Notes under the pieces: model-generated
Seen by the model: the letters and a program-made list of their open reading frames with translations, nothing else
Database searches by the model: none
What the model was told of the DNA's origin: nothing
In this document: in pieces, positions 10,601 to 20,141 of the stretch
How positions within the stretch are numbered: position 1 is the first letter of the stretch
Layout: each line of letters starts with the position of its first letter
From: Mycobacterium saskatchewanense
GTDB taxonomy: Bacteria > Actinomycetota > Actinomycetes > Mycobacteriales > Mycobacteriaceae
NCBI RefSeq assembly: GCF_010729105.1
Contig: NZ_AP022573.1
Location: 1,612,001 to 1,676,000 of the forward strand
DNA: 64,000 nucleotides
Direction of reading: 5' to 3'
Made by a program: the position numbers and the translations under genes

Positions 10601-11989
10601 CGCGCCGCCCGCCGCGCGGGGGTGGGCCGGCCCGGCCACGGCGGAGGCGCGCTCGGCCTCGAGCAGGACGTCGACCTCACGCAGCGGCCGGTCCCACGAC
10701 GCCACCAACCGCTGCAACACCGCCAGCAGGCGGCCGCCGAGTTCCGCCGGCTTCATGGCGCCCAGCGCGCCGTCGAGCACCTCTACCAGGACGGTCAGCC
10801 GCCCCGCCGTCAGGTGCGCGGCGATGGTCACCGGGAAATGCGACACGCTGTCCAGGGCCATCGGGCGGAAGATCGCGCCGTTGGCGGCGAGCTCGGTGGC
10901 GCCCACCACCTCGCCCGGTGGGAAGTTCTCGTACACCAGCAGGGTGTCGAACAGCTCGCCGACGCCGGCGATCGAACGCAGTTCGGCGTGCCCCAGATAG
11001 CTGTGGTCGCGCAGCGTGGCCGATTCCCGTTGCAGGGCAAGGCATTGCGAACCGACGGGGTGCCGGGGGTCGAGCCGCACCCGTAACGGGACGGTGTTGA
11101 TGAACAGGCCGACCATTGTCTCCACGCCGGACAGTTCGCCGGGCCTGCCGGACACCGTCACGCCGAAGGTCACGTCGTCGCGACCGGTGAGCGCCGAAAG
11201 GGTTATAGCCCAGGCCATCTGAGCCAGCGTGTTGAGCGTTACGCCGCGGTCCCGGGCGGCCTCGGCCAGCGCGGCGGTGGCGCCGGTGTCGAGATCCAGC
11301 GTGGTGCGCCGCGGGATGCCCGCCCCGGGCGGGGCGGCGGTGAGCGCCGGCGACAGCAGCGTCGGGCCGTCCAGGCCGTCGAGGTGTTCGGCCCACAGCG
11401 CCCGGCTGGCCGACTGGTCGCGGGCGGCCAGCCAGCCGATGTAGTCGCGGTAGGGCCGGGGCGCGGGCGGCAGGGCGGCGGGGTCACCAGCGGCCCGGTA
11501 CAGCGTGAGCAGCTCGGAGACGAACAGGGGCAGCGACCAACCGTCGATGACGATGTGATGCGCGACGACCGATAGCCGCCACCGCTGCCCGGGCAGTTCG
11601 ATGAGCAGGAACCGGATCAGCGGGCCGCGGCCCAGATCGAAACGTCGATTGCGCTCTTCGGCTTCCAGCGCCCCGACGTCGCCGGGTTCGGCGCGCACGC
11701 AGCGCCAGGGCACCTGCACGCTGGCGGGGATCACCTGTACGGGCCGGCTGAGGTTGCCGTGCACGAAGCTCGCCCGCAGGTTCGGGTGCCGGGTCAGCAT
11801 CGCCGCGGCGCACCCGCGCAGGAGGGCGACGTCGAGCGGCCCGGCAACATCGGCCGCCATCGCGATGACGTAGGGGTCGGCGTCGCCGGATTCGGTGTCG
11901 CTGAGCGCCGCCATCGAGAACAGCCCCTGCTGGAGGGGGCTGAGTGCCAGCACGTCCTCAATGGCCGGTCGCTCGTCGGCCCGCGTCAC
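7625..11989 (-). CDS. mbtF: MbtF, nonribosomal peptide synthetase (C-A-PCP-E-like)
   Basis: 1454 residues from the GTG at 11989, which forms a GTGA overlap with the mbtE stop; a GTG five codons earlier is also in frame. Domains: condensation (about 10-440) with HHIVIDGWS near 145; adenylation (about 465-940) with YAVFTSGTTGAPKGV and a MYRTGDVVRRLPDG block; carrier protein with GLDSI (Ser near 989); then an epimerisation-like domain (about 1045-1454) with DTVGLLTAIFPLRI and LLLNYLG. MbtF loads the terminal lysine that becomes the seven-membered cobactin ring. No thioesterase is present. In the last domain the HHxxxDxxSW motif reads AHVMAMDPASW, so the second catalytic His appears to be Val. 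Confidence 0.93.
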   Translation of the reverse strand: MTRADERPAIEDVLALSPLQQGLFSMAALSDTESGDADPYVIAMAADVAGPLDVALLRGCAAAMLTRHPNLRASFVHGNLSRPVQVIPASVQVPWRCVRAEPGDVGALEAEERNRRFDLGRGPLIRFLLIELPGQRWRLSVVAHHIVIDGWSLPLFVSELLTLYRAAGDPAALPPAPRPYRDYIGWLAARDQSASRALWAEHLDGLDGPTLLSPALTAAPPGAGIPRRTTLDLDTGATAALAEAARDRGVTLNTLAQMAWAITLSALTGRDDVTFGVTVSGRPGELSGVETMVGLFINTVPLRVRLDPRHPVGSQCLALQRESATLRDHSYLGHAELRSIAGVGELFDTLLVYENFPPGEVVGATELAANGAIFRPMALDSVSHFPVTIAAHLTAGRLTVLVEVLDGALGAMKPAELGGRLLAVLQRLVASWDRPLREVDVLLEAERASAVAGPAHPRAAGGAVHLRFSEVAAAQPDSVALRWADGRLTYRELDARADRLAATLSRAGVADEAPVAIVLPRGPSYVVAMLAILKAGGMIVPLDPSMPAERLSEILRQTSASVVVDEEAMAAAETQGPPDDYLAAIVAPDGAAYAVFTSGTTGAPKGVVGTHGALLAYADDHIDRVLRPAAARIGRPLCVAHAWSFTFDAAWQPLAALLGGHSLYIVDDARQRDAEALVDVIDRWGLDMIDTTPSMFAQLYSAGLLRRVPLAVLALGGEALGTAAWNGIRAECARTDMTAFNCYGPTETTVEAVVAAIDEHPRPTIGRPTRTTRAYILDSWLRPVPDGAAGELYLAGDQLTRGYLGRAAETATRFVADPHGRGGRMYRTGDVVRRLPDGGLEFLGRSDNQVKIRGFRVEPGEIAAVLSAHPGVHGAHVTTRPHASGPRLVAYVAGGTNPPAPAELRSMLTDRLPRHLVPHHIVVLSQLPLTPHGKVDEKVLAAIDLAEGSATPPETPTETALAEAFADVLGADTGDVDITAGFLQLGLDSIVALSVVQAARRRGIALRARLMVECETIRELAAAVDSAAAQPLTTGDAETGEPIPVLPNVHWLYEHGDPRRLAQTEVITLPEAITRQGLDALLSAVVDGHEVLRCRLDRGAMALVPQPKSGLLTEAWAEGDLIDEVAKEVLNATEGLDPEAGRLVSAVWLRAPGVLVLTAHVMAMDPASWRIVLSELDAGLHALAAGREPAPAREHTSYRRWSGLLAERARTLDTEGFWAAEIAGPDPRLGARRLRPETDRVGDLTISVAACGADLTARLLAKASAAQPIDELLVTAAARTVTAWRRRRGQATPAPLLALETHGRAEVDIDGAADTSDTVGLLTAIFPLRIHSDGPTDLARIPGSRVDYGLLRYLRPHGALRHHPEPQLLLNYLGSLHVGVGDLNLDRELLSGVRWAPEPHQAVRHELTVVAGILGTGDARVLATQWRTLPDILSDTDIAALQQIWTEELEELAR

Positions 11990-14900
11990 GGCTGGTGACC
12001 CCACGACGAGGTCAGCTCCGCCAGTTCGTCGGCGGACAGCCCCGACGCGCTCATCGGCGCGTGGTGCGTGTCTGCCGAATCGGTTTCGCTTTCCGACTTG
12101 GCGTCGAGGGCGGCGGCGAGCTCATGGAGCACGGGATGCTCGAACACCATCCGCGGGGTCAGCGGCAGGCCGGCGTCGCGCGCCTGTGCGGCCACCCGTA
12201 CGGCGCAGATGCTATCTCCGCCAAGGCTGAAGAACTCGTCGGAGCGCCCGACCTCCCCGGCGTCGAGCACGGCGGCGAGGATGGCGGCCAGGGTGCGCTC
12301 GGTGGCGGTGCCGGGCGGCTCGGCGGGCCCGGGGGCCGGTGTGGGCGCCGGCTGCCGCGAGGCCGTGGCCCCGGGCAGCAACACCAGCAGGCCGGCGTCG
12401 TCCCACACCCCGCGCTCACCGGTGCGGTAGAGTCTCGAACCCGGTTGCGCCGCAAACGGATCGGCGACGAAGCGGGTGGCGGTCGACGCCGCCTCCGGCA
12501 GCCGGGCGCTCGCGGCCGCGCCACCGCCGTAGTACACGTCGCCCACCACACCGACCGGGACGGGCTTCAGCGCGGCGTCCAGCAGGTACACCAGCGCCGC
12601 GCCCGAGCGGTCGAGGATGCGCCGCCTCTCCTCGGCGCCGCCGATCTCGACGTCGCGCAGCCGCTGATCGGGGTGGTCAGCGAACGCGTCGAGGACGCGC
12701 CCCAGCCACCCGGCGAACCGTTCGACGCTCCCGCGTTTGTACAGTTCGGGGCGGTAGATGACGTGGCCGCGGTAGCCGTTTTCGGACGCGAAGAAGTTGA
12801 CGGACATGTCGGCGTGCGCGACGTCGAACGTCGGCTCCAGCGCACTGAACGTGGTGTCACCGTCGGGCCCGCTGTCGATCACCTGGGCCTGCGGCAGCTG
12901 CTCGCGCACGTGCACCACCACGTCGAACAGCGGGTTGCGCGACAGCGACCGCCCCGGCCGGACGGCGTCCACCACCCGGTCGAACGGCAGGTCCTGGTGG
13001 GCGTAGGCCGCCAGCGCCATCTCCCTGGTCCGCCGCAGCACCTCGCGCAGCGTCGGGTCGCCGCGCAGGTCGTTGCGCAGCACCACGATGTTGACGAAGA
13101 ACCCGATCAGCCGGTCCAAGTCGGCCTCGCCACGGCCGGCCACCGGGGTACCGATGGGGACGTCCGTGCTGCCCCCCGCCTTGTGCAGCACGACGGCGAC
13201 GGCGGCCTGCAGGAGCATGAACTCCGTGACGCCGAGGTCGCGGGCCAGGGCGGTCAGCTTCCGGCGGGTCGCCGGCCCGAACTCGAACTCGACGGCGTCG
13301 CCCGCGCCGCTGAGCAACGCCGGGCGCTCGAAGTCCGGGCGCAGGCCGTCCTCGGGGGTCAACCCCGCCAGCTGGCGCACCCAGTAATCACGTTGGCGGC
13401 CGGCGACATCCGCCGCCTCGTCCAGCAGCGCCGCCTGCCAGGCCCCGTAATCCGCGTACTGCACCGGCAGCGGCTCCCAGGCCGGACGCTGGCCCCGGGT
13501 CCGGGCCCGGTAGGCGGTCAGCAGATCGGTGAAGAGCACTCCCGCGGACCACTGGTCGCCGGCGATGTGGTGCACCACCAGGGACAGCACGCTCTGACCC
13601 GGTACCCGCAGCAGCGCCGCACGGATCGGCCAGTCCGTTTCGAGGTCGAAGACGTGGCGCCGCTCGTCGTCGAGCCGCGCCCGCAGCCAGTCTTCGTCGG
13701 GCCCGTCGGCGCGGCGCACCGGCACCTCGGCGGGTGAGTGCACGATCTGGTGCGGCACCCCGTCGATCTCGCGGTAGGTGGTGCGCAGGATCTCGTGCCG
13801 CGCCACGACGTCGGTGATGGCCGCCGCCAGCGCGTCGGCGTCGCAGGGGCCGCGCAGGGCGGCCGCGAACGGAATGTTGTTGACGGCGTTGGCGCCGTCG
13901 AACCGATAGGTGAACCAGGTCCGCAGCTGCGACGACGACAGCGGCGCGGCACCGTCCCGCGCGGTCGGCACCAACCGCGGCCGGGCCGCCCCGGCGTCGA
14001 GCGTGTCGATGTGCCCGGCGATCCGCGCCACCGTCGCGAGCTCGAAGATCTCCCGCACTCCGAGGTCGACCCCGAACGCATTGCGCACCCCCGCAACGAA
14101 CTTCGTCGCCACCAGCGAGTGGCCGCCGAGGTCGAAGAACGAGTCGTCGGCGCCCACCCGGTCCCGGCCGAGCAGCTCGGCGAACAGTTCGGCGACCCGC
14201 CGTTCGGTCGCCGTCCCCGGTTCGCGGAACTCGGCGCCGGCGGTGACCTCGGGTTCGGGCAGCGCGGCCCGGTCGATCTTGCCGTGCGCGGTGATGGGGA
14301 TCTCGTCGAGCACGACGTACGCTGCCGGCACCATGTATTCGGGCAGCGCCGCGGCCACCCGGGCCCTGATCCGGTCGAGGTCGACGGCCGACACGTCGGC
14401 CCTGCCGTCGTCGCCCACCGCGGGCGTCACGTAGCCGACCAGGCTCTTGCCCAGGCGGGGCAGGTCGCTCACCACCACAACGGCCTGCCCGACGCTGGGG
14501 TCGACCGAGATCGCCGCGGCGACGTCACCCAATTCGATGCGGAACCCGCGGATCTTGACCTGTTCGTCGGCGCGCCCGACGAATTCGACGTCGCCGTCCG
14601 CATTGCGGCGAGCGAGGTCCCCGGTGCGGTACATGCGGGCGCCCGGGCTGAAGGGGTCGGCGACGAAGCGTTCGGCGGTCAGCCGGGGGCGGCGATGGTA
14701 ACCGTGCGCCAGATGCGTTCCGCCGAGGTAGATTTCGCCGATGACGCCGACCGGTACCGGTTGCAGCGCGTCGTCGAGCAGGTACATGGTGGTGTTGATC
14801 TTGGGCCGGCCGATGGGCACGATGCGGGTGCCCTGCGGGCCCTCGACCTTGTACCGGCTGGCGTTGATGACGGTCTCGGTGGGTCCGTAGAAGTTGTGCA

Positions 14901-17151
14901 GCAGCGCGTCAAAGGTGGCGTGGAACTTGTCGGCCACCTCGCCGGGCAGCGGCTCGCCCCCGATGGGTACCCGCTGCAGCGTGCGCCACTCGTTGACCCC
15001 GGGCAGCGACAGGAACAGGCCCAGCAGGGACGGCACGAAATGCATCGCCGTGATGCCCTCGTCGCGCAGCAGGGCGGTGAGGTAGCCGATGTCGTTGAGG
15101 CCGCCCGGGCGCGGGATCACCATCCGCGCGCCGCAGGCCAGCGTGCCGAAGATCTCGGCGATCGACACGTCGAAGCTCGGCGAGGCCACCTGCAGCAGTC
15201 GGTCGGTGTCGTCGACGCCGTATTCACCCCGGAACCAGGCGAAGTACTCCGCGACCGGGCGGTGCGACACCGCAACGCCTTTCGGCAACCCGGTGGTCCC
15301 CGACGTGTAGATCACGTAGGCGGTGTTGTCCGGCCTCAGCGGCCGGACGCGGTTGGCGTCCGTGGGGTCGTCGGCACGCTGGCTGGCCAGGCCACCGACC
15401 GGCTCGCGCAGCACCAGCTTCGCGTCGCAGTCGCCGAGGATGAACGTCAGGCGATCGGGCGGGTACGTGGGGTCGACGGGCACATACACCGCGCCGGCCT
15501 TGGCGACCCCCAGCGCGGTGATGACCAGGTCCGGCGACTTGTCCAGCAGCACGGCGACCCGGTCCTCGGCGCCGATCCCCCGCTCGATCAGCCAGTGCGC
15601 CAAGCGATTTGCGGCCTCGTTGATGTCGCGGTAGGTGAACCGCCTGCCCTCGTAGCTGACGGCGACGGCGTCGGGGGTGCGCGCGGCCTGAGCGGACACC
15701 AGCTCGGCCAGCGTGTTGGGTGCGGCGTCGAAGGATTCGCCGCGCGACACCTGGCGCAGCCACGCCGCGTCGGCCTCGCCCATCAGGTTTAGCCGGGCCA
15801 GCGGCTTGTCCGGCGCGGCGAGGGCGTCGTCGAGCAGCACGGCGAAGTGGTCGAGCAGCTGGCGCACCAGGGCCGGCTCGAGGATGTCCAGCAGGTGCTC
15901 GGCCTCGACCAGCGCACCGGCGCCGTCGAATTCGACCATGAAGCCCAGCGGGAGCTGGGTGAGGTTGCTGCGCAGGTCGTAACGCTCGCACTCGACCCCG
16001 GGCGGCCGGAACCCGCCACCGTCGGGCTCGCGGAAGCCGAAGCTGACCCGGGTCATCCGTTCGGCCCCGTGGCGGCGGTCCGGGTTCAGCTCGCGCACCG
16101 CGCGATCCAGGCTGACCCGCTGGTGCGCGAACGCGCCGGTGGCGACGTCGCGCGTCGCGGTCAGGAACTGGCGGAAGGTCATCGCCGGGCGTGGCCGCAG
16201 CCGCAGCGCCACCGTGTTGCCGAAATACCCGATGCTGTCGTCGGTTCCGGCACCGCGGTTGAGCACGGGCGCGGCCACCAGGAAGTCGTCGCTGTGGCTG
16301 TAGCGGTGCATCAGGGCGCCGAACGCGGCCAACAGCACCATGTAGGGGGTGCAGCCGGTGTCGCGCGCCATCGAAATCACCCGCTGGGCGACGTCGGCCG
16401 GGAGCCGCAGCGTGCTGCGGGCGGCGCGCCAGTTGCCCGGCATGTTCGTCCCGGCGGGCCCGGGCAGTTCCAGCGGCTCGGGCGGGTCGGCCATCACGGC
16501 CCGCCAGTAGTCGAGGTCGGCCTCGGTGGTGTCGGGGCCGGCGGGCGCTGACGCATGGCGCTCCGGTCCCAGACCGGCACCGGTGTAAGCCGTAGTCAGG
16601 TCGGCGAAGAACACCCGCCAGGAGCCGTCGTCCCAGGCGATGTGGTGGGCGACCAGCAGCAGGACGTGTTCGTCGGGTGCCGTGCGGGCGACGGTGATCC
16701 GCAGCGGCGCGTCTGCGGAAAGGTCGAAGGGCGTGGCGAATTCCCGCTGGGCCAGCACTTCGAGCCGGAGTCGGCGCGCATGGTCCGGCAGGTCGCTCAG
16801 ATCGTGCTGCGCCCATCCGGGCCGCAGAGCATCGTGCACCGTCGGGCGGGGGTCGCCCTCGTCGCTGACCGTGTACGTGGTGCGCAGTATCCGGTGGCGC
16901 CTGGCGACCTCGTCGACGGCGTGGTGCAGCCGGGCGAGGTCGACGTGGCCGGTAATCCGGTAGGAGACGCAGACATTGAGCAACGCGCCGCTGGGGTCGG
17001 CCATCTGCACGAACCACATCCGCGCCTGGCCGTCGGACAGCTGGTCGTCGGGCCGGGAGCCCCGGTCCTCGGTACCCGAGGACAGGCCGCGTTCCGCGAG
17101 CCTGCGCCGGAGGAGCTCCAGCCGGGCGCCGGTGTCGGCGATCTCAGTCAC
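11986..17151 (-). CDS. mbtE: MbtE, nonribosomal peptide synthetase with a degenerate second adenylation domain
   Basis: 1721 residues from the GTG at 17151 (GTGA overlap with the mbtD stop); a TTG two codons upstream is possible. Domains: condensation (about 40-450, HHIAWDDGSW near 170); adenylation (about 485-960, VIYTSGTTGLPKGV, MYRTGDLARR, GKIDR); carrier 1 (GGHSL, Ser near 1012); condensation 2 (about 1060-1510, HHIAGDQWS near 1195); a remnant of about 75 residues resembling only the middle of an adenylation domain; carrier 2 (GGDSI, Ser near 1647). It adds the acylated N-hydroxylysine of mycobactin. The remnant (VYLLDAALKPVPVGVVGDVY, then SRLYRTGERG) aligns with residues about 790-860 of the intact domain, lacks the ATP-binding core, and cannot activate an amino acid. 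Confidence 0.94.
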   Translation of the reverse strand: MTEIADTGARLELLRRRLAERGLSSGTEDRGSRPDDQLSDGQARMWFVQMADPSGALLNVCVSYRITGHVDLARLHHAVDEVARRHRILRTTYTVSDEGDPRPTVHDALRPGWAQHDLSDLPDHARRLRLEVLAQREFATPFDLSADAPLRITVARTAPDEHVLLLVAHHIAWDDGSWRVFFADLTTAYTGAGLGPERHASAPAGPDTTEADLDYWRAVMADPPEPLELPGPAGTNMPGNWRAARSTLRLPADVAQRVISMARDTGCTPYMVLLAAFGALMHRYSHSDDFLVAAPVLNRGAGTDDSIGYFGNTVALRLRPRPAMTFRQFLTATRDVATGAFAHQRVSLDRAVRELNPDRRHGAERMTRVSFGFREPDGGGFRPPGVECERYDLRSNLTQLPLGFMVEFDGAGALVEAEHLLDILEPALVRQLLDHFAVLLDDALAAPDKPLARLNLMGEADAAWLRQVSRGESFDAAPNTLAELVSAQAARTPDAVAVSYEGRRFTYRDINEAANRLAHWLIERGIGAEDRVAVLLDKSPDLVITALGVAKAGAVYVPVDPTYPPDRLTFILGDCDAKLVLREPVGGLASQRADDPTDANRVRPLRPDNTAYVIYTSGTTGLPKGVAVSHRPVAEYFAWFRGEYGVDDTDRLLQVASPSFDVSIAEIFGTLACGARMVIPRPGGLNDIGYLTALLRDEGITAMHFVPSLLGLFLSLPGVNEWRTLQRVPIGGEPLPGEVADKFHATFDALLHNFYGPTETVINASRYKVEGPQGTRIVPIGRPKINTTMYLLDDALQPVPVGVIGEIYLGGTHLAHGYHRRPRLTAERFVADPFSPGARMYRTGDLARRNADGDVEFVGRADEQVKIRGFRIELGDVAAAISVDPSVGQAVVVVSDLPRLGKSLVGYVTPAVGDDGRADVSAVDLDRIRARVAAALPEYMVPAAYVVLDEIPITAHGKIDRAALPEPEVTAGAEFREPGTATERRVAELFAELLGRDRVGADDSFFDLGGHSLVATKFVAGVRNAFGVDLGVREIFELATVARIAGHIDTLDAGAARPRLVPTARDGAAPLSSSQLRTWFTYRFDGANAVNNIPFAAALRGPCDADALAAAITDVVARHEILRTTYREIDGVPHQIVHSPAEVPVRRADGPDEDWLRARLDDERRHVFDLETDWPIRAALLRVPGQSVLSLVVHHIAGDQWSAGVLFTDLLTAYRARTRGQRPAWEPLPVQYADYGAWQAALLDEAADVAGRQRDYWVRQLAGLTPEDGLRPDFERPALLSGAGDAVEFEFGPATRRKLTALARDLGVTEFMLLQAAVAVVLHKAGGSTDVPIGTPVAGRGEADLDRLIGFFVNIVVLRNDLRGDPTLREVLRRTREMALAAYAHQDLPFDRVVDAVRPGRSLSRNPLFDVVVHVREQLPQAQVIDSGPDGDTTFSALEPTFDVAHADMSVNFFASENGYRGHVIYRPELYKRGSVERFAGWLGRVLDAFADHPDQRLRDVEIGGAEERRRILDRSGAALVYLLDAALKPVPVGVVGDVYYGGGAAASARLPEAASTATRFVADPFAAQPGSRLYRTGERGVWDDAGLLVLLPGATASRQPAPTPAPGPAEPPGTATERTLAAILAAVLDAGEVGRSDEFFSLGGDSICAVRVAAQARDAGLPLTPRMVFEHPVLHELAAALDAKSESETDSADTHHAPMSASGLSADELAELTSSWGHQP

Positions 17152-20141
17152 GCGCAATATCCACCTTCTGTGCTCGGGCGCTCGTTCGCGCCCTCGAGTT
17201 GGTCGACGAGTCCCTCGCCGGTGATCTCGCCCATCAGCGTCGCCAGGGTCACCGTCCGGCCGGTCGTGCGCTGGAGACGCTTTCGTAGGTCGAGCGCCAT
17301 CAGCGAGTCGATGCCCAGGTCGAAGAGCGATTCGGTCAGGTCGATCTCGCCGGGCCGCCCGGTGCCGAGCACGTCTGCCAACTCGCGGCGCACCGCATCG
17401 ATGATCGGAACCCGTAGCTCGGGCGTCGGCCGCTCGGTGAGAGTCTCAGACCGCCTGCCGTCCAGGAAGATTCGCAACCGGCCCGCGTCGGCGGCGAACA
17501 CCAGCGGGTCGTCGCCCCACTCGCGCAGGCTCGCCTCGATCGCCTTGCCCGGCTCCATCGGGCGCAGTCCGGACCGTTCGACGTCCGCGACGCCGGCCGC
17601 GTCGGCGATGCCCCGGCCCAGGGTCGCCTGGCCCTGCCACAGCCCCCAGCGCACCGCCGCGCAATGCCTGCCCCGGGACCGGATCTGGGCGGCCAGCACG
17701 TCGAGCAGGCGGTTGGCGGCCGAATACGCGGCGTGTCCGCGCCCGCCCCACACCCCGGAGACAGAGGAACACAACAGCATTCGCGCGTCGCCCCGCAGAG
17801 GCCACAGTTCGGCCAGCTGCTCCAGCCCCTTGACCTTGGCGGCGAAGGTGTCCGCGACGGCGGCCGCCGACAATCCGGCGGGGGCACCGAACGCGGCGGC
17901 GCCGGCGGCATGCACGATCAGCGAAGCACCGCCACCGCCGTATTGCGCCGCGACGCTGGACAGTTCGGCGGCGTCGGTGATGTCGCACGGCGCCGCCACG
18001 ACCCGCGTGCCGTATCGGCCCGTCAGGCCCCGCAGCACTTCGGGGTCCGCCGGGCGGCGGCTCAGCAGGACGATGCGCCCGGCGCCGCGGTCGGCGAGGT
18101 GGCGGGCGTAGTGGGTGCCGACAGTGCCCGACCCGCCGGTGATGACGACATCCTCCAGCGCGCCGGGATCCAACGGCCGCGGCAGGGCGGGCACGTCGCG
18201 GAACGTGCGCTCGAACAACGCGCAGCCGTCGGCAAAGTCGCGCAGCGCGGCGTCACCGCGACCGGACAGCAACGCCTCCACGACGACCTCGGCGGCCGCC
18301 GGTGTCAGCTCCCATGACGGCAGATCCATCTGTGTGAAGGCGTGCTCGGGATGCTCGTACCCGACGCTGCGGTGCATAGCGGCCAGCGCCGCCTGCACGG
18401 CCGACGGGGGGGCGCCTTGGCCGCCGACGCGCTCGGCGGCCACGGTGACCAGACAGACGGCGCGGCACCGCGGCCCGAGCGCGTCCGCGTAGCCGAGCAG
18501 GCCGGTCCCGATCAGGTCGGTCACGGTATCGGCGGCCCGGCCGGCGTCGGGCACGTCGAGCGCGGGCGCAACCGCCACGACGACGTCGGACTCCCGCGGC
18601 CCGCCGAGCTCGGCCAACGGGTGCGACCCGATCGCCGCGCGCAGCGCCCCGCCGAGCGCGCCGTCACGGCCCAGATCGATCACGGCGACGCGCACGCGCG
18701 GCCCGGCGTACGCCAAGTTCCGCGGCGCCGGTTCCCAGCGCTCGACGGTGGCCTTGAGCGCGAGGCCGGCGCCGGGCAGGGGAGGCAGCGGCTCGGGGTG
18801 CGCCCACAGCGGGATGGCCCGCATCGGCGCGTTCGGAAAACCGTGCAGGAAAGCGCCGTCGCCATCAAGGTAGTCGCCCCAGGCGTGGCCCGGATCGGCC
18901 ACCGCCACGGTGGCGATGTTCGCCGACAGCGCGTCGGCCAGCGGCTCGCCGCGGCGCGCCGAGCCGACCAGTACCGCCGCGTCCTCGGCCTGACGGTCCT
19001 CGAAGACCTGGCCGATCGACACCAGCAGCGCGGGATGCGGCGACACCTCGACGAACGACCGCGCGCCGCAGCGGATCGCCGAGGAGAACGCCCGGTCCAG
19101 CCGGACCGTGTTGCGGAGGTTCGCAAACCAGTAGTCGCCGAACGGGGTGCCGGGCGTGACGACGTCGCCGTTTGCGCCACCGATGAATTGCACGGGTGTG
19201 TCGGCGAATTCGGCGGCGGGCAGCAGGGCGAGGAATTCGTCGCGGAGCCCATCGAGCAGGCTGGTGTGTCCCGGGAAGCCCGCGGTGATCTCGCGGGCGA
19301 ACCGACCGCCGGCGTGCACCGCGTCGACGAGTGCGGCCACCGCGTCGCGATCGCCAGACACCGCGACGCTCGATCCGGAGTACACGACCGACAACTCCGC
19401 CCAGCCGTCGGTCGCCGCGATGAGGGCCTCGGCCGCCCCGGCGTCGACGCCCAGGGTCGCCATCGCGTAGCGCCCGGGGAGGCGGCCGACCACGCTCGCG
19501 CGGGCGGCGACGACGGCGACGGCGTCCGGCAGCGTGATGCTGCCGGCGACGTACGCCGCGGCGACCTCGCCGAGGCTCTGGCCGACGGTGAGGTCGGGGC
19601 GCACACCGCAGCCGCGCCACACCTCCGCCAGGCCGACGGCGTGCACGAATTGCGCCGTCTGGACCTCGATCTCCGAGAAGGCTTCTGTTTCGTCGGCGGC
19701 CGTCAGATAGCGCAGCGCCGATCCGGCGCCGGCGGCCGCGAACGCCTCGGCACAGCGGTCGACCGCGGCGCGATAGTCCGCAAGCGTCTGGTAGGCGGCG
19801 GCGCCCATGCCCGGCCAGTGCCGGCCCTGGCCCGGGAACACGAACGCCTGGCGCGGGGCGGCGCCGAGGGCCGATCTGGAGACGAGCGGATGCTCGCGCC
19901 CTGCGGACAGCGCGCGCAGCCCGTCGGCGAGCTCGCGGCGGTCCCCGGCCCGTAACACCGCGCGGTGCTTGCGGACGCGCCGGGTGGAGCGCAGCTGCCC
20001 GGCCACGTCGGCCACAGTCGCCTCGGGGTGGCGGTCGAGGTAGTCGGCGATCGCCCGCGCGTCCGCGGCGACCAGGTCATCGCCGTGTGCGCTGAGCAGC
20101 ACCGGGATTCGCCCGTCGGGCAGCCGTTTGAGGACTGTCAC
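17148..20141 (-). CDS. mbtD: MbtD, polyketide synthase (AT-KR-ACP)
   Basis: 997 residues from the GTG at 20141, which makes a GTGA overlap with the mbtC stop; a longer reading to 20255 would overlap mbtC by more than 100 nt and begins with a low-complexity Arg-rich lead. Domains: acyltransferase (about 95-400) with the GxSxG nucleophile in LTVGQSLGEVAAAY (Ser near 199); ketoreductase (about 640-820) with the NADPH motif VVITGGSGTVGTHYARHLADRG and SSVSGVWGGRGHAAYSAAN; acyl carrier protein with FDLGIDSLMALD (Ser near 946). No ketosynthase, dehydratase or enoylreductase is present. With MbtC it forms one module that extends the chain with malonate and reduces the keto group, giving the hydroxy-acid unit of mycobactin. 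Confidence 0.94.
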   Translation of the reverse strand: MTVLKRLPDGRIPVLLSAHGDDLVAADARAIADYLDRHPEATVADVAGQLRSTRRVRKHRAVLRAGDRRELADGLRALSAGREHPLVSRSALGAAPRQAFVFPGQGRHWPGMGAAAYQTLADYRAAVDRCAEAFAAAGAGSALRYLTAADETEAFSEIEVQTAQFVHAVGLAEVWRGCGVRPDLTVGQSLGEVAAAYVAGSITLPDAVAVVAARASVVGRLPGRYAMATLGVDAGAAEALIAATDGWAELSVVYSGSSVAVSGDRDAVAALVDAVHAGGRFAREITAGFPGHTSLLDGLRDEFLALLPAAEFADTPVQFIGGANGDVVTPGTPFGDYWFANLRNTVRLDRAFSSAIRCGARSFVEVSPHPALLVSIGQVFEDRQAEDAAVLVGSARRGEPLADALSANIATVAVADPGHAWGDYLDGDGAFLHGFPNAPMRAIPLWAHPEPLPPLPGAGLALKATVERWEPAPRNLAYAGPRVRVAVIDLGRDGALGGALRAAIGSHPLAELGGPRESDVVVAVAPALDVPDAGRAADTVTDLIGTGLLGYADALGPRCRAVCLVTVAAERVGGQGAPPSAVQAALAAMHRSVGYEHPEHAFTQMDLPSWELTPAAAEVVVEALLSGRGDAALRDFADGCALFERTFRDVPALPRPLDPGALEDVVITGGSGTVGTHYARHLADRGAGRIVLLSRRPADPEVLRGLTGRYGTRVVAAPCDITDAAELSSVAAQYGGGGASLIVHAAGAAAFGAPAGLSAAAVADTFAAKVKGLEQLAELWPLRGDARMLLCSSVSGVWGGRGHAAYSAANRLLDVLAAQIRSRGRHCAAVRWGLWQGQATLGRGIADAAGVADVERSGLRPMEPGKAIEASLREWGDDPLVFAADAGRLRIFLDGRRSETLTERPTPELRVPIIDAVRRELADVLGTGRPGEIDLTESLFDLGIDSLMALDLRKRLQRTTGRTVTLATLMGEITGEGLVDQLEGANERPSTEGGYCA

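Noticed and set aside
8723..11086. Long plus-strand open frame of 787 codons opposite mbtF
   Set aside because: Arg-, Gly-, His- and Gln-rich translation without domains; it is the antisense shadow of the NRPS gene in GC-rich DNA.
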